Shown piece by piece: positions 42,301 to 51,479 of a stretch of 64,000 bases of DNA. The notes below the pieces were generated by a model that had not been told where the DNA came from, made no database searches, and saw only the letters and a list, made by a program, of their open reading frames with translations. This DNA is from Craspedostauros australis. Its lineage: Eukaryota > Bacillariophyta > Bacillariophyceae > Mastogloiales > Achnanthaceae. The stretch lies in contig JAMXDE010000003.1 of the NCBI GenBank assembly GCA_026770025.1, positions 1,240,001 to 1,304,000 of the forward strand. Direction: 5' to 3'. The translations under genes and the position numbers were made by a program. How positions within the stretch are numbered: position 1 is the stretch's first letter; the number at the start of each line of letters is the position of its first letter.

Positions 42301-43447
42301 GCTTGCAGTGTGCTACTCCCATGATCCCGAAATGTCGCCCGTCGTGGCGCTCCGCATGATGCACGCGACATTCAAGAACGGGATTTCCGAGATCTCTCCC
42401 GTCGCCTTTGTTTCGCTAGGGATTATCGCAGGTATGGCCTTCGGGGACGGCGAGACAAGAGGTATATTCGGTCGATCAGCATTAGGCATACTAGCAAGGA
42501 TGGATCAGCCAGCCACAGCAGCAAACATCATTTTCCAGTACCATGCATTGATACTGCACTGGAGCCGGCCGATCGAAGAGCTCAAAGAGCCATCATTGGA
42601 GACATATCGACAGGGGATGTCTGTAGGAGACGTGGAAACTGCTGGGTGGAGCATCACTACATACATATGGTTGTGCTTTTCCACCGGAGATTCGTTGCAA
42701 CAAGTCGACGCAGACTATGCAACGTACTCGAAAATCCTGACGGATTTCAATCAGAATGCGCAGGTGAAGTTCTTCCAATGCTGGTGGCAGGCTGTGCTTA
42801 ACTTGCGAGGGGCTTCCAGCCACCGCATCTTGCTCATCGGCGATGCATTCGACGAGCGCGATAACACGAATAGCGACGGCAACGCCGTCAGTGCCATGCA
42901 CAAACGAGGTGTCAATATCTCCAAAACTACGCTGTGCGGATTCTTTGGAGAATACGAAGAGGGAGCAAAGCTGTCCGCTCACAGCGTCGATCAGACCATC
43001 GCCGATTACCCAAGTTCGCCCTCCATATCATCGATACTGTTCCGAACAGCGTTCTGCTGCTTTGCTGCCTCGCATTCAGCGACCGCAGATCCCAAGTACC
43101 GGAAGATCGGCAAACGGTGCCTCAAGAAACTCAAGGGTTGGAGCAAGCGTGGGCATCCCAACTGCCATCACTACATCATGATCCTCGGCGCAGAACGACA
43201 GTTCTTGCGTGGCAACCACGACGGCGCCACCAACTTGTACATGAAAGCTATCGACAGCGCTGGCGGACGTGGATTCATCCAAGATCAAGCGTTGGCAAAT
43301 GAACGACTCGGAGATTGTGGTATGAAATGCGGGAAGAGCGAGGACGCGAGATGTCGATACGAGGAGTCGAAGCGGCTCTACGCTCTGTGGGGAGCAACGA
43401 GGAAGGTGGATGATCTCCAATCAAAGATGCAACGCATCTTCGGATAG
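39308..43447 (+). CDS. STAND-type AAA ATPase with helical-repeat C-terminus, tandem copy 2
   Basis: Single exon, 1379 residues from the ATG at 39308. An in-frame ATG exists at 39005, but those 101 extra codons translate a minisatellite and have no counterpart in the other copies; with 39308 the length matches the 1384 and 1363 residues of copies 1 and 3. The domain opens with GLIGRGKELRLLRK; Walker A GHSGSGKT is at 169-176; Walker B VIDDLQWAD at 435-443; lid TAGNPFFVQRF; C-terminal TPR-like repeats end YALWGATRKVDDLQSK. The Ser/Thr linker is shorter than in copies 1 and 3 (SSVGGAGTPRTRMPHQ) and the segment after QAIYGQN differs from them. From Walker B to about position 42050 it differs from copy 1 at only about a dozen bases, whereas the N- and C-terminal parts are clearly diverged. 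No output domain is present. Confidence 0.88.
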   Translation: MLRTAVTNNDSKPAAGGASRRAPNFHDATIDTSNSHRQEALNKLLPSIGLVSVDTSMFNGSDTFQSGSDSDGNNEDLPFHSVGLIGRGKELRLLRKVFHSTCGQVQGRSVFGPITSDRDGSNHSADFLRVSTTSAATATTNNSGTNTSDEFRMSPMIPSSKRSLVLISGHSGSGKTALAMQVKRFASAQGNGTHDDNRQHRPFHGFFVSGKCEISKMNAEQPYAGIKSALADLCNQILCLPRDEHDLDHAVEITVPLMKSVGESTSSETATGSTAATLSSSNSSSSVGGAGTPRTRMPHQTSSTTTPAYSSSSGTAAGGGNHDDGDDHRRLSILRKLLKRGLKRSEIQVLSNVIPELPQAIYGQNRIDAIANDCNEKPKDDTSVMSASTMTMPYKQSKARPWNERIGYRAHGDRLKFALRKLIQIVCNYCPLIFVIDDLQWADKASLDILKSWMLDSKNSSLMIIGCYRSNLLEENDVLKTTLTSLDESKRERALRIVKLPIQDLEVHHINELLCRLLAVPTDGHALNDHSANGADNADDVDDADDIDDADEMNGRSKVVKELADVVHQKTAGNPFFVQRFLHSLVDEGLLKYNGAKQPSPPSLSASAASNTKNGFSWAWSWNDTDIRSKSPSTSNIIDLMKDKLQQVQNARQILPIAACLGASFSHSTICIVMRGLSIHSAHSAFVRKLFGINRFVSNNDIDEMLHTCEQEGLVEMSMGFKRASSHPPTTSDKLPSRTLSGIKGHKKRKKAKSSTIYNFSHDKVQEAALAMLDQEQLSELKYRVGEILLFGLPADELTERIFMVANLVNTRFDLIPDTNKSERGKRVMMLNFDAGSKAVGCSSFHLASRYFRNAINLLPNGHWETMQEETLEIYSAAAECAYVTSNLDRARRYCNEIIESKCDILDKVAAYHTLIDVAVAEVQKDISGSTAIQLCVHLLAQLECKLPKPGIRRTLSTTFGLLKLQRAARMLTQDMINDLPLVTERKDDAIMKTLGKLLAVCYSHDPEMSPVVALRMMHATFKNGISEISPVAFVSLGIIAGMAFGDGETRGIFGRSALGILARMDQPATAANIIFQYHALILHWSRPIEELKEPSLETYRQGMSVGDVETAGWSITTYIWLCFSTGDSLQQVDADYATYSKILTDFNQNAQVKFFQCWWQAVLNLRGASSHRILLIGDAFDERDNTNSDGNAVSAMHKRGVNISKTTLCGFFGEYEEGAKLSAHSVDQTIADYPSSPSISSILFRTAFCCFAASHSATADPKYRKIGKRCLKKLKGWSKRGHPNCHHYIMILGAERQFLRGNHDGATNLYMKAIDSAGGRGFIQDQALANERLGDCGMKCGKSEDARCRYEESKRLYALWGATRKVDDLQSKMQRIFG

Positions 43448-44445
43448 GTTTGCTGTGACGAGGAGGCTACGGGCAATTGCCAAATGTAAATAGAAGTTCG
43501 GCAGAGTTAAGTTGAGTGGAGTAGTGGTAGAGTAGAGTGGAGTGGAGTGGAGTGGAGTACTTTGTTGTACGACGTGACAGCGGCTGAGATGCGTGAGGAC
43601 AAAACACGCACACATTCATCCAGACAGATACAGATATGCAAACAAACAGACACATCGACATACATACACCGTTGATTCAAAGTGACACACAGCCAATCGT
43701 GAAAATCATCTCCAATGAAAGAAGTCTGGCGAATTCATGATCTCTTGTTCGTCACAATTTTATCACCAACAACGTCGAGAAGCGGATGATAAAATCGACA
43801 GTGGGCACAGAGGCAATCCTACTTGTGCGTACGACTACCGGTACGACCGTGCGAAGTTCAAATGTGTTATGACTTCGACGAGGAACGCAACGAACAGTTT
43901 ATCTATGATCCTTCGCAGAAGTGGATGGACAAGGGAACAACCGCGCCCTGGCCCCACACCGCCAGCGAGAAAAGGAGGATCGGACCCGCATCATTCTCGT
44001 TCAGCATGAATGTGAATGACTGGTAGCTCTTGTTTATGGCCAGGTTGGTCCTTAACCTTGTAGTTGGCCGGTCACAACCCAGAACGCCCCGGCGGTTCCG
44101 CACCTCGTTTTGTTTGCACGATCAACATGGCAAACGTTCGCGAAACAATCGCAAGAAGGAGATTTCTGGACGCGGGTGCTGTCATGCATGCGGATATATA
44201 TTAACTTCGGGAGAGTGTTTCGGCACTGTGGCGGTGATGGAGTTGGCATTGGACTGCGAAAGTGTCGAAGAGAGGAAGCGCAAACAACAATCACCCCAAA
44301 CACAGAGCACATTACGTCACCACACCACCACGCCTCCGAATAGGACCTGCGAGTACAACCTACAGAAGAGATCTATGGGGAGATCTGGGACCATATTTTC
44401 TCATCAATCATCTCGGATTGTTGCAATAACCCAAGGACGTGCAAC
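43448..44445. other. Spacer between tandem ATPase copies 2 and 3
   Basis: About 1 kb. Contains GTGGA pentamer reiterations (about 43534-43557), CAGACA/CATACA-type short repeats (about 43618-43675) and a GCGTACGACTACCGGTACGACC segment near 43826. No supported gene. Confidence 0.55.
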
Positions 44446-47400
44446 ATGACCTCCGTCCACGACATGAAGCCACACACTGCCACCGTTGGAGCCATCGCCA
44501 GCACCCTGAGCCATCAGGGCGCGGCCTCGAGCAACGCCAACCATCAAGCCGACCTCATGAACAAGTTGCCGCCCCCAATTGCGCTGACCTCGGATGAGAC
44601 AAGCATGAGCGATGGTAGTTCCACAATCTACACTGAGATCGATGGGCATTATGACAACTTGCCGTTTCACAGCGTCGGGTTGATCGGAAGAGACCAGGAG
44701 CTCCGGTTGCTCCGCAAGGCATTCCACTCAACATGTCTGCACGAGAAAGACGGGTTCCAATCCACCATCAATAATGGTGGCGTGCATGCCTCCTCCAGTA
44801 CCAGTCAACGCTCAGCGATAGCATCCTCCATGATGATCTCAACCTCGAAAAGGACCCTCGTTCTCATCTCCGGACATTCGGGAAGCGGGAAGACTGCCCT
44901 GGCCATGCAGGTCAAGCGATTTGCATCTGCTCAAGGCAATGACACCCACGACGACAACCGCCAGCATCGCCCCTTCCACGGATTCTTCGTCTCTGGGAAA
45001 TGTGAGATCTCCAAAATGAACGCGGAACAACCATACGCCGGTATCAAATCAGCATTGGCGGATCTCTGCAACCAGATCCTTTGCCTGCCGAGAGACGAAC
45101 ATGACCTCGACCACGCTGTGGAAATCACAGTGCCATTGATGAAGTCTGTTGGAGAATCCACATCATCGGAAACAGCCACAGGCTCTACGGCGGCCACCTC
45201 ATCCTCGTCGAACTCATCATCGTCAATGGGCGAAGCAGATACAGATGCAGATGGGGATGTTGGCACACCTCAGAAGCGCATGCCGCACCAAACATCTTCA
45301 ACCACGACTCCGGAGTACTCCTCTGCTTCCGACACGGCCGCCGGTGGTGGCAATCATGACGATGGCGATGACCACCGTCGTCTGTCCATCCTACGAAAGC
45401 TCCTCAAGAGAGGACTGACGAGAAGTGAGATACAGGTACTCTCTAATGTCATCCCGGAGCTACCTCAAGCCGTCTATGGGAAGGAGTACATCAACCTGGT
45501 TGTTGGTAACGGTCTACAAGGCAACACGGAGGGTAAGGGCGCCAGCGACGAGGCTTCCGTCATGAGCGCATCCACCATGACCATGCCATACAAACAGAGC
45601 AAAGCCAGACCATGGAACGAACGCATCGGATATCGAGCACACGGTGACAGACTCAAGTTCGCTCTGCGAAAGCTCATTCAGATCATCTGCAACTACTGCC
45701 CCCTCATCTTCGTCATCGATGATCTACAATGGGCAGACAAGGCATCGCTCGACATCCTCAAGTCATGGATGCTGGACAGCAAGAACTCATCGCTCATGAT
45801 CATCGGATGCTACCGATCCAACCTCCTGGAAGAGAACGATGTTCTCAAGACTACGCTGACATCATTGGATGAATCCAAGCGGGAGCGTGCCCTCCGCATC
45901 GTCAAGCTTCCCATCCAAGATCTGGAGGTGCATCACATCAACGAGCTGCTGTGTCGGCTGTTGGCTGTTCCAACGGATGGTCACGCACTCAATGACCACA
46001 GTGCTAATGGCGCTGACAATGCCGACGATGTGGACGATGCTGACGAGATGAGTGACCGATCGAAGGTCGTGAAGGAGCTTGCTGATGTGGTACATCAAAA
46101 GACGGCTGGAAATCCCTTCTTCGTCCAGCGCTTCCTTCATTCCTTGGTTGACGAAGGCCTGCTCAAGTACAACGGAGCAAAACAGCCGTCACCGTCATCG
46201 CTATCGGCATCGGCAGCATCCAACACCAAGAACGGTTTCTCGTGGGCATGGTCGTGGAACGATACCGACATTCGATCCAAGTCACCATCCACAAGCAACA
46301 TCATCGATCTCATGAAGGACAAGCTGCAGCAGGTGCAGAATGCTCGTCAGATCCTGCCCATCGCAGCATGTCTGGGTGCATCCTTCTCACACTCGACCAT
46401 CTGCATCGTGATGCGTGGTCTATCCATCCATTCGGCACACTCCGCGTTCGTCCGCAAGCTGTTCGGCATCAATCGCTTCGTTTCCAACAACGACATCGAT
46501 GAGATGCTGCACACGTGCGAGCAGGAAGGTCTCGTGGAGATGTCGATGGGATTCAGCACTTCATCCGACCACGATACTAGCCCATCACACAAAACGTCCA
46601 TCAGAACACTGAGCAAAACATCAAGCAGAACGCTCAGTGGGATCAAGGGACACAAGAAGAGGAAGAAGGCCAAATCGTCCACCATCTACAATTTCAGCCA
46701 CGACAAGGTCCAGGAAGCGGCACTGGCCATGCTGGATCAAGAGCAACTGTCCGAGCTGAAGTACCGAGTTGGTGAAATTCTGCTTTTCGGTCTTCCCGCC
46801 GACGAGCTCACCGAGCGCATCTTCATGGTCACCAATCTCGTCAACACGAGGTTCGACCTCATCCCTGATACCAACAAGAGCGAACGTGGCAAGCGTGTCA
46901 TGATGCTGAACTTCGATGCTGGAAGCAAGGCGGTGGGCTGCTCCTCGTTCCACTTGGCATCTCGGTACTTCAGGAACGCCGTCAATCTGCTTCCCAACGG
47001 TCATTGGGAGACAATGCAGGAAGAGACGCTTGAGATCTACTCAGCTGTAGCCGAATGCGCGTACGTCACGTCAAATCTTGACCGCGCCCGCCGATACTGC
47101 AACGAGATCGTGGAATCCAAGTGTGACATCCTGGACAAGGTCGATGCGTATCACACTCTCATCGACGTGGCAGTCGCCGAGGCGGAGAAAGACAAGGGTG
47201 ATCGAGCAGCGCTTCGGTTGTGCCTGGATGTTTTGTCGCAGCTGGGGTGCAAACTCCCAAAGCCCGGTATTAGACGGACACTGAGCACCGTCTTTGGTCT
47301 ATTGAGATTGAAGCGGATTGCTCATACCATCACATCCAAGACGATCGATGATCTTCCTCTGATGACCGACAGAAAGGAGGATGCTGTAATGACGACGTTG

Positions 47401-48537
47401 GGGAAACTGTTGATGGTGTGCTACTTCTCTGACCCCGGGCTCATCCCGTGCGTCACAATGCGCACTCTGCGCCAGACCATGCACCACGGTGTGTCTGAGC
47501 ATTCCGCTTCGGCTTTCACATTCTTGGGAATCATCATGGGGAGCAAAATGGGGAACATAGCGGCAAGAGAGAGATTTGGGCAAAGGGCCGTCGATGTTCT
47601 GGACAAGATTGACCAGCCCGCCTCAGCACCACGGATCCTTTTTCACTACTACGCCCTGATGCGGCATTGGACGCAACCGCTGGAAAGCTTGAGAGAGCCA
47701 CTCATGGAGGCGTACCGTGCAGGAATGTCGGCGGGATCGGTCATGGCAGCTGGATCGTGCCTTTCGATCTACGTCAGGATTGAGTTCTTCATCGGTGTGC
47801 CTCTGCGGCAGATTGACGAAGACTGCGCGGCGTATTCGAAGGTTGTGTCGGATTTCGATCAAAGCGCGCAAGTTAGGCTGTTCACATCATTGTGGCAGGT
47901 CGTGCTGAACCTTCGAGGAGCATCCAAACATCGCATCCTGATGATCGGCGACGCGTACGACGAGCGCAACGAGGCGAACTTCTCTCACCACAGAGGCGTC
48001 ACCATGTCCAAATCGATCCTCTGTCTCTACTTTGGCCACTACGAAGAGGGCGCAAAGCTCTCTGCTGGTATCATTGATCAGATCGTGCGAGAGTACATGA
48101 GCGCCCCGGCGCTGCCACCGGCGCTGTTTCGAACCGCCCTCTGCTGCCTCGCTGCTTCGCATTCGAAGACAGCGGATCGCACCTACAAGAAGACGGCCAA
48201 GCGATGCCTCAAGCAACTCAAGGCATGGCGCAAGCAGGGACATCCCAACTGTCCCCATTACATCATGCTTCTGGATGCAGAGCTGGATTTCTTGCGTGGC
48301 AATCACGACAGGGCGATCCAGCTGTATGCAGAGGCAGCGGGAAGTGCCGGAGGACGTGGATTCATCCAAGATGAGGCATTGGCGAATGAGCGGCTTGGAG
48401 ATTGCTTGCTCGACTGCGGCAAGAAAGCAGAGGCAAAGGATAGATTCGAGGATTCGACACAACTGTACAGTGCGTGGGGAGCAGACAGAAAGGTTAGGGA
48501 TTTGCGAGACAAGGTGGAGCGCATATTTGGCTCTTGA
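44446..48537 (+). CDS. STAND-type AAA ATPase with helical-repeat C-terminus, tandem copy 3
   Basis: Single exon, 1363 residues. Same architecture: GLIGRDQELRLLRK, Walker A GHSGSGKT (143-150), Walker B VIDDLQWAD (423-431), lid TAGNPFFVQRF, winged-helix-like part, TPR-like tail ending YSAWGADRKVRDLRDK. The acidic linker is six residues shorter than in copies 1 and 2 (DDVDDADEM). The Ser-rich segment before GIKGHKKRKK is different and longer (SHKTSIRTLSKTSSRTL). The middle linker (GEADTDADGDVGTPQK) and the KEYINLVVGNG segment match copy 1, while the N-terminal LPFHSVGLIGR and the GLPADEL segment match copy 2, so affinities change along the gene. No kinase or cyclase follows; the next gene begins about 590 bp downstream. 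The ATPase motifs are intact, so it is expected to be functional. Confidence 0.88.
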   Translation: MTSVHDMKPHTATVGAIASTLSHQGAASSNANHQADLMNKLPPPIALTSDETSMSDGSSTIYTEIDGHYDNLPFHSVGLIGRDQELRLLRKAFHSTCLHEKDGFQSTINNGGVHASSSTSQRSAIASSMMISTSKRTLVLISGHSGSGKTALAMQVKRFASAQGNDTHDDNRQHRPFHGFFVSGKCEISKMNAEQPYAGIKSALADLCNQILCLPRDEHDLDHAVEITVPLMKSVGESTSSETATGSTAATSSSSNSSSSMGEADTDADGDVGTPQKRMPHQTSSTTTPEYSSASDTAAGGGNHDDGDDHRRLSILRKLLKRGLTRSEIQVLSNVIPELPQAVYGKEYINLVVGNGLQGNTEGKGASDEASVMSASTMTMPYKQSKARPWNERIGYRAHGDRLKFALRKLIQIICNYCPLIFVIDDLQWADKASLDILKSWMLDSKNSSLMIIGCYRSNLLEENDVLKTTLTSLDESKRERALRIVKLPIQDLEVHHINELLCRLLAVPTDGHALNDHSANGADNADDVDDADEMSDRSKVVKELADVVHQKTAGNPFFVQRFLHSLVDEGLLKYNGAKQPSPSSLSASAASNTKNGFSWAWSWNDTDIRSKSPSTSNIIDLMKDKLQQVQNARQILPIAACLGASFSHSTICIVMRGLSIHSAHSAFVRKLFGINRFVSNNDIDEMLHTCEQEGLVEMSMGFSTSSDHDTSPSHKTSIRTLSKTSSRTLSGIKGHKKRKKAKSSTIYNFSHDKVQEAALAMLDQEQLSELKYRVGEILLFGLPADELTERIFMVTNLVNTRFDLIPDTNKSERGKRVMMLNFDAGSKAVGCSSFHLASRYFRNAVNLLPNGHWETMQEETLEIYSAVAECAYVTSNLDRARRYCNEIVESKCDILDKVDAYHTLIDVAVAEAEKDKGDRAALRLCLDVLSQLGCKLPKPGIRRTLSTVFGLLRLKRIAHTITSKTIDDLPLMTDRKEDAVMTTLGKLLMVCYFSDPGLIPCVTMRTLRQTMHHGVSEHSASAFTFLGIIMGSKMGNIAARERFGQRAVDVLDKIDQPASAPRILFHYYALMRHWTQPLESLREPLMEAYRAGMSAGSVMAAGSCLSIYVRIEFFIGVPLRQIDEDCAAYSKVVSDFDQSAQVRLFTSLWQVVLNLRGASKHRILMIGDAYDERNEANFSHHRGVTMSKSILCLYFGHYEEGAKLSAGIIDQIVREYMSAPALPPALFRTALCCLAASHSKTADRTYKKTAKRCLKQLKAWRKQGHPNCPHYIMLLDAELDFLRGNHDRAIQLYAEAAGSAGGRGFIQDEALANERLGDCLLDCGKKAEAKDRFEDSTQLYSAWGADRKVRDLRDKVERIFGS

Positions 48538-49122
48538 GCAAAGCAAGCCATTTCAGCGTCTGTTGAATATACCACAGTATTATGTATATCGATAGTATAG
48601 TATAGATTAAATGCAAAGACCGAAGTCAGCGTTTCTTCTGGCAGAGCACCATAGCTCGTACAGGGCCAAGGAGCAGGGTCTATTAGTGCTATGATGCTGT
48701 TCTTGTTCATGAAATCGTCGCTCCATGAAAGGACGGTAGACTATTTCTACGAGTCCTGTTGTCTTCAGATATCGGTCAATGGATTCCACTCACGAGTTTT
48801 TCATTTACCGGATACCCCGGGACAATGAATGAAAGAAAGCCGATGGTCACAAACAAAGAGGCATCTCTCGCATGTGTTCGTAGCTGGTGTCACCACAACA
48901 TCTAGGGGGACATTCCAGGCACCAGTTCCAGTTGTGAAGGACAGGCATCCTGCATTGCGGAGAATGATAGAGGGCATGTTACCCCTGGATGTAGCTTCGT
49001 TGGGGCCAACTCAGACTCAACACAAGTCCATGAATGGTATGCCGATTCAACGTGCATAACACGCAATCGCAAAGTATAGCAACTGGAGAAATACGAGCAA
49101 TCGCAACTGCAGATTCACAATC
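48538..49122. other. Intergenic stretch, no supported gene
   Basis: About 585 bp between the last ATPase copy and the sulfotransferase-like gene. It starts with an AT-rich segment (TATGTATATCGATAGTATAGTATAG, given here only as positions 48581-48605) that may include 3'-end signals. No domain-bearing frame. Confidence 0.5.
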
Positions 49123-50958
49123 ATGGGCACAATCGCGACCAATGCAAGTAGCAACGGGCGAACCAACGGGAGGAGCAACGGAAACAGCAATGGGCGTAGC
49201 AGCATTGGACCCAGCAAGGCCCGAGCGCATGATGGCAATGGCACGAACGGCGATGGCACAACGAAGCAGCATCGCTCACGGCACATATCAAAGCGATCCG
49301 TGCTGGTGAAGGCGATCGGTTGTCTGCTCGTAACCTCCGTCATCTGCAACGTGTGGAGCCTCATGCGTCTCTTCGCTCTGTCGCAGCGAGATGATGGTGC
49401 CAACGAGATTCATTCCATCGTCAATCAGCACGCGAAGCGAGGTTTGAGCGGCGCAATCAATGCGACCGTCGCCATCATGGATGACTCAAACCAGAATGCT
49501 CAAGAGATGCAGCAGCAACGGACAGAGCCGAAGAACCAATCACTACCAGATTACCAGGCTGCGCTGCACAAAATCTATCAGCAGCAGCAGCAACAGCAAC
49601 AGCAGCAGCAAACACCAGAGGAGCACCTCGTGGCGCGATCAAACAAAAATGAGCCCGGACGCAACAATCGTAGGAATCACACGCGAAAACTGCCGCAACT
49701 CATCCTGCATCTCGGACCAGCCAAGACGGCAACGACGACGCTGCAGATCGACATGCGACATTTGAATGAAAAACGCATCCTCCCCAAGGAACGCATCGCG
49801 TACTGGGGCATTGGACAGCTGCACGCGCGGTTCAGGATCCAGGATCTCGAGACGGTCGAGGCCTTGTGGAACAAGACCTGCATGCATCGCCATTACGCAA
49901 AGTACATGGAAGAGAAGCGGAGCCTCAAAGAAGCCAACCGTGCGAATCCGCACAAGGAGATGAAACTGCCGTCATCGATTCCCGTCCCGCAGTGTCTGCG
50001 GCGCACGAAGAAGATGATGAAGATACTGAAAGGATACCACATCAACTTGATCTTGAGCAACGAACTGTTCTCGACAGCGGAGTACTATGAGCACGGCGGG
50101 CTGTACGACGATGTGGCGTACTTTGACCATTTCAAGGACTTCTGGAAAGGGTGGAATGTCACCGTCGTCGTCACGTATCGGCGTTTCGCCGAGTGGATCC
50201 TGAGCAGCGTGAAGCAATTCAACATGCAAACGACGCAGTACGAGCAGAAACCGTGCAAGAAGTGGCCCATCGACGGTGGATCCGTGCACAACCGAACGTG
50301 GACCACGGTCCAGGGCTGGATGGCGGACAGCGCCGAATCGAAGAACATGTACCGCCACGAGATGATGGTGGCCTATATCTGGGTCTACATGGACGGCGTC
50401 ATCCGCAACTGGAGGTCCGCCGGTTTCAACACCCACATCATGAACGTGCATTCCAAACGCCAAATCACCGAGCAGTTCATGTGCGATTTCATCCAGGATG
50501 CTCCCGAGTCGTGCAGCACCCTCAAATCGCGCACAGAGGAAACCAACCACAACGTGCGCAACATGGCGTTTTCGGCCTACAACGACATCATCTTCACGGC
50601 GGCGCAGCGAGGCGTCATCAGCAACTTCACGCAGCAGAACGCCCACCGGCTGAAACAGACCGAGAAGCTGGCAGAGTATCATGGTTCGCAGCTCAACTTG
50701 ACGCTGGCAGATCTCCCGCTGATCTGTCCCAAGGAGGAGGAACTGCAGAAGCTGCTGGACATATCCCTCGCTTTGGAGAAGAAGTGGATGCCACAATGGC
50801 ACGCCACGCCGCAAGGTGAGGCCGCGCATCGCGCATCCTTCGATCGCATCGCACGCAAGAAGCGCGAGTTTTGCACCGTGGACATGGACAAGTTGTTTGC
50901 AAACGTGCGCACGTGGGACGGTTTGCTCGAAGAGATGAAGCGAACCACATGGGATTGA
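49123..50958 (+). CDS. Type II membrane sulfotransferase-like protein
   Basis: Single exon, 611 residues. A Ser/Asn/Gly-rich basic cytosolic tail (1-59) precedes one hydrophobic segment (about 60-84, LVKAIGCLLVTSVICNVWSL), giving a Golgi type II topology. A stem with polyGln (153-163) follows. The catalytic region starts at 191 with LILHLGPAKTATTTLQ (about 193-208), the 5'-phosphosulfate loop pattern His-x-Gly-x-x-Lys-Thr-x-Thr-(Thr/Ser), including Lys201. VTVVVTYRRFAEWILSSVKQF (346-366; quoted in two overlapping parts VTVVVTYRRF and AEWILSSVKQF) fits the 3'-phosphate-binding strand and helix, with Arg353/354 and Ser361/362. LILSNELFSTAEY lies between them. This is the layout of PAPS-dependent carbohydrate sulfotransferases and their diatom relatives, so sulfation of secretory-pathway glycans is the likely role; the acceptor is unknown. 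A GA repeat lies directly after the stop. Confidence 0.82.
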   Translation: MGTIATNASSNGRTNGRSNGNSNGRSSIGPSKARAHDGNGTNGDGTTKQHRSRHISKRSVLVKAIGCLLVTSVICNVWSLMRLFALSQRDDGANEIHSIVNQHAKRGLSGAINATVAIMDDSNQNAQEMQQQRTEPKNQSLPDYQAALHKIYQQQQQQQQQQQTPEEHLVARSNKNEPGRNNRRNHTRKLPQLILHLGPAKTATTTLQIDMRHLNEKRILPKERIAYWGIGQLHARFRIQDLETVEALWNKTCMHRHYAKYMEEKRSLKEANRANPHKEMKLPSSIPVPQCLRRTKKMMKILKGYHINLILSNELFSTAEYYEHGGLYDDVAYFDHFKDFWKGWNVTVVVTYRRFAEWILSSVKQFNMQTTQYEQKPCKKWPIDGGSVHNRTWTTVQGWMADSAESKNMYRHEMMVAYIWVYMDGVIRNWRSAGFNTHIMNVHSKRQITEQFMCDFIQDAPESCSTLKSRTEETNHNVRNMAFSAYNDIIFTAAQRGVISNFTQQNAHRLKQTEKLAEYHGSQLNLTLADLPLICPKEEELQKLLDISLALEKKWMPQWHATPQGEAAHRASFDRIARKKREFCTVDMDKLFANVRTWDGLLEEMKRTTWD

Positions 50959-51479
50959 TTGAGAGAGAGAGAGAGCGAGAGAGCGAGAGAATTACGTGTA
51001 CTCGCATGGCAGTGCAGTGCAGATACGACGGTTGCTACTCTGACAAACTGCATCGTATATTTATTAGAGAACGATTACAGTAGGTTTGTAGCCATGGCAT
51101 CCGCCACCGTGATCAGGAAGAACCACGGCGACTGAACGAGGCTGTGACAGCAGACGTTGTCGCTATCGCATTGATCTTCTCTCGGTCCATCTACATTAAA
51201 TGTGCGCACTACCTATCAATCGTGAAAATCCTGTTTTCCTTTTTATCTTGTATTTGCCGCATATCCTGAATCCGACCAACCGGACCAACCAAACCCAATT
51301 CAACCGCGTCCAACCACATTTTCCAATCCGACAAAAATCGACAAACCGTGATGTTCTCAGGTGATGCCATCGTTGTTGATGTTGCGCAGACGGCAATGGC
51401 GGCGATGATGATGATGGCAATCATCTTCACATGAGATGATCAACAAGTTCAAGAGGCATCAACATCCTGGACGGGAATC
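50959..51479. other. Intergenic stretch, no supported gene
   Basis: About 520 bp, beginning with a GA repeat (50962-50985). It presumably holds the 3' UTR of the sulfotransferase-like gene and the promoter of the S1-NKAP gene. Confidence 0.55.
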
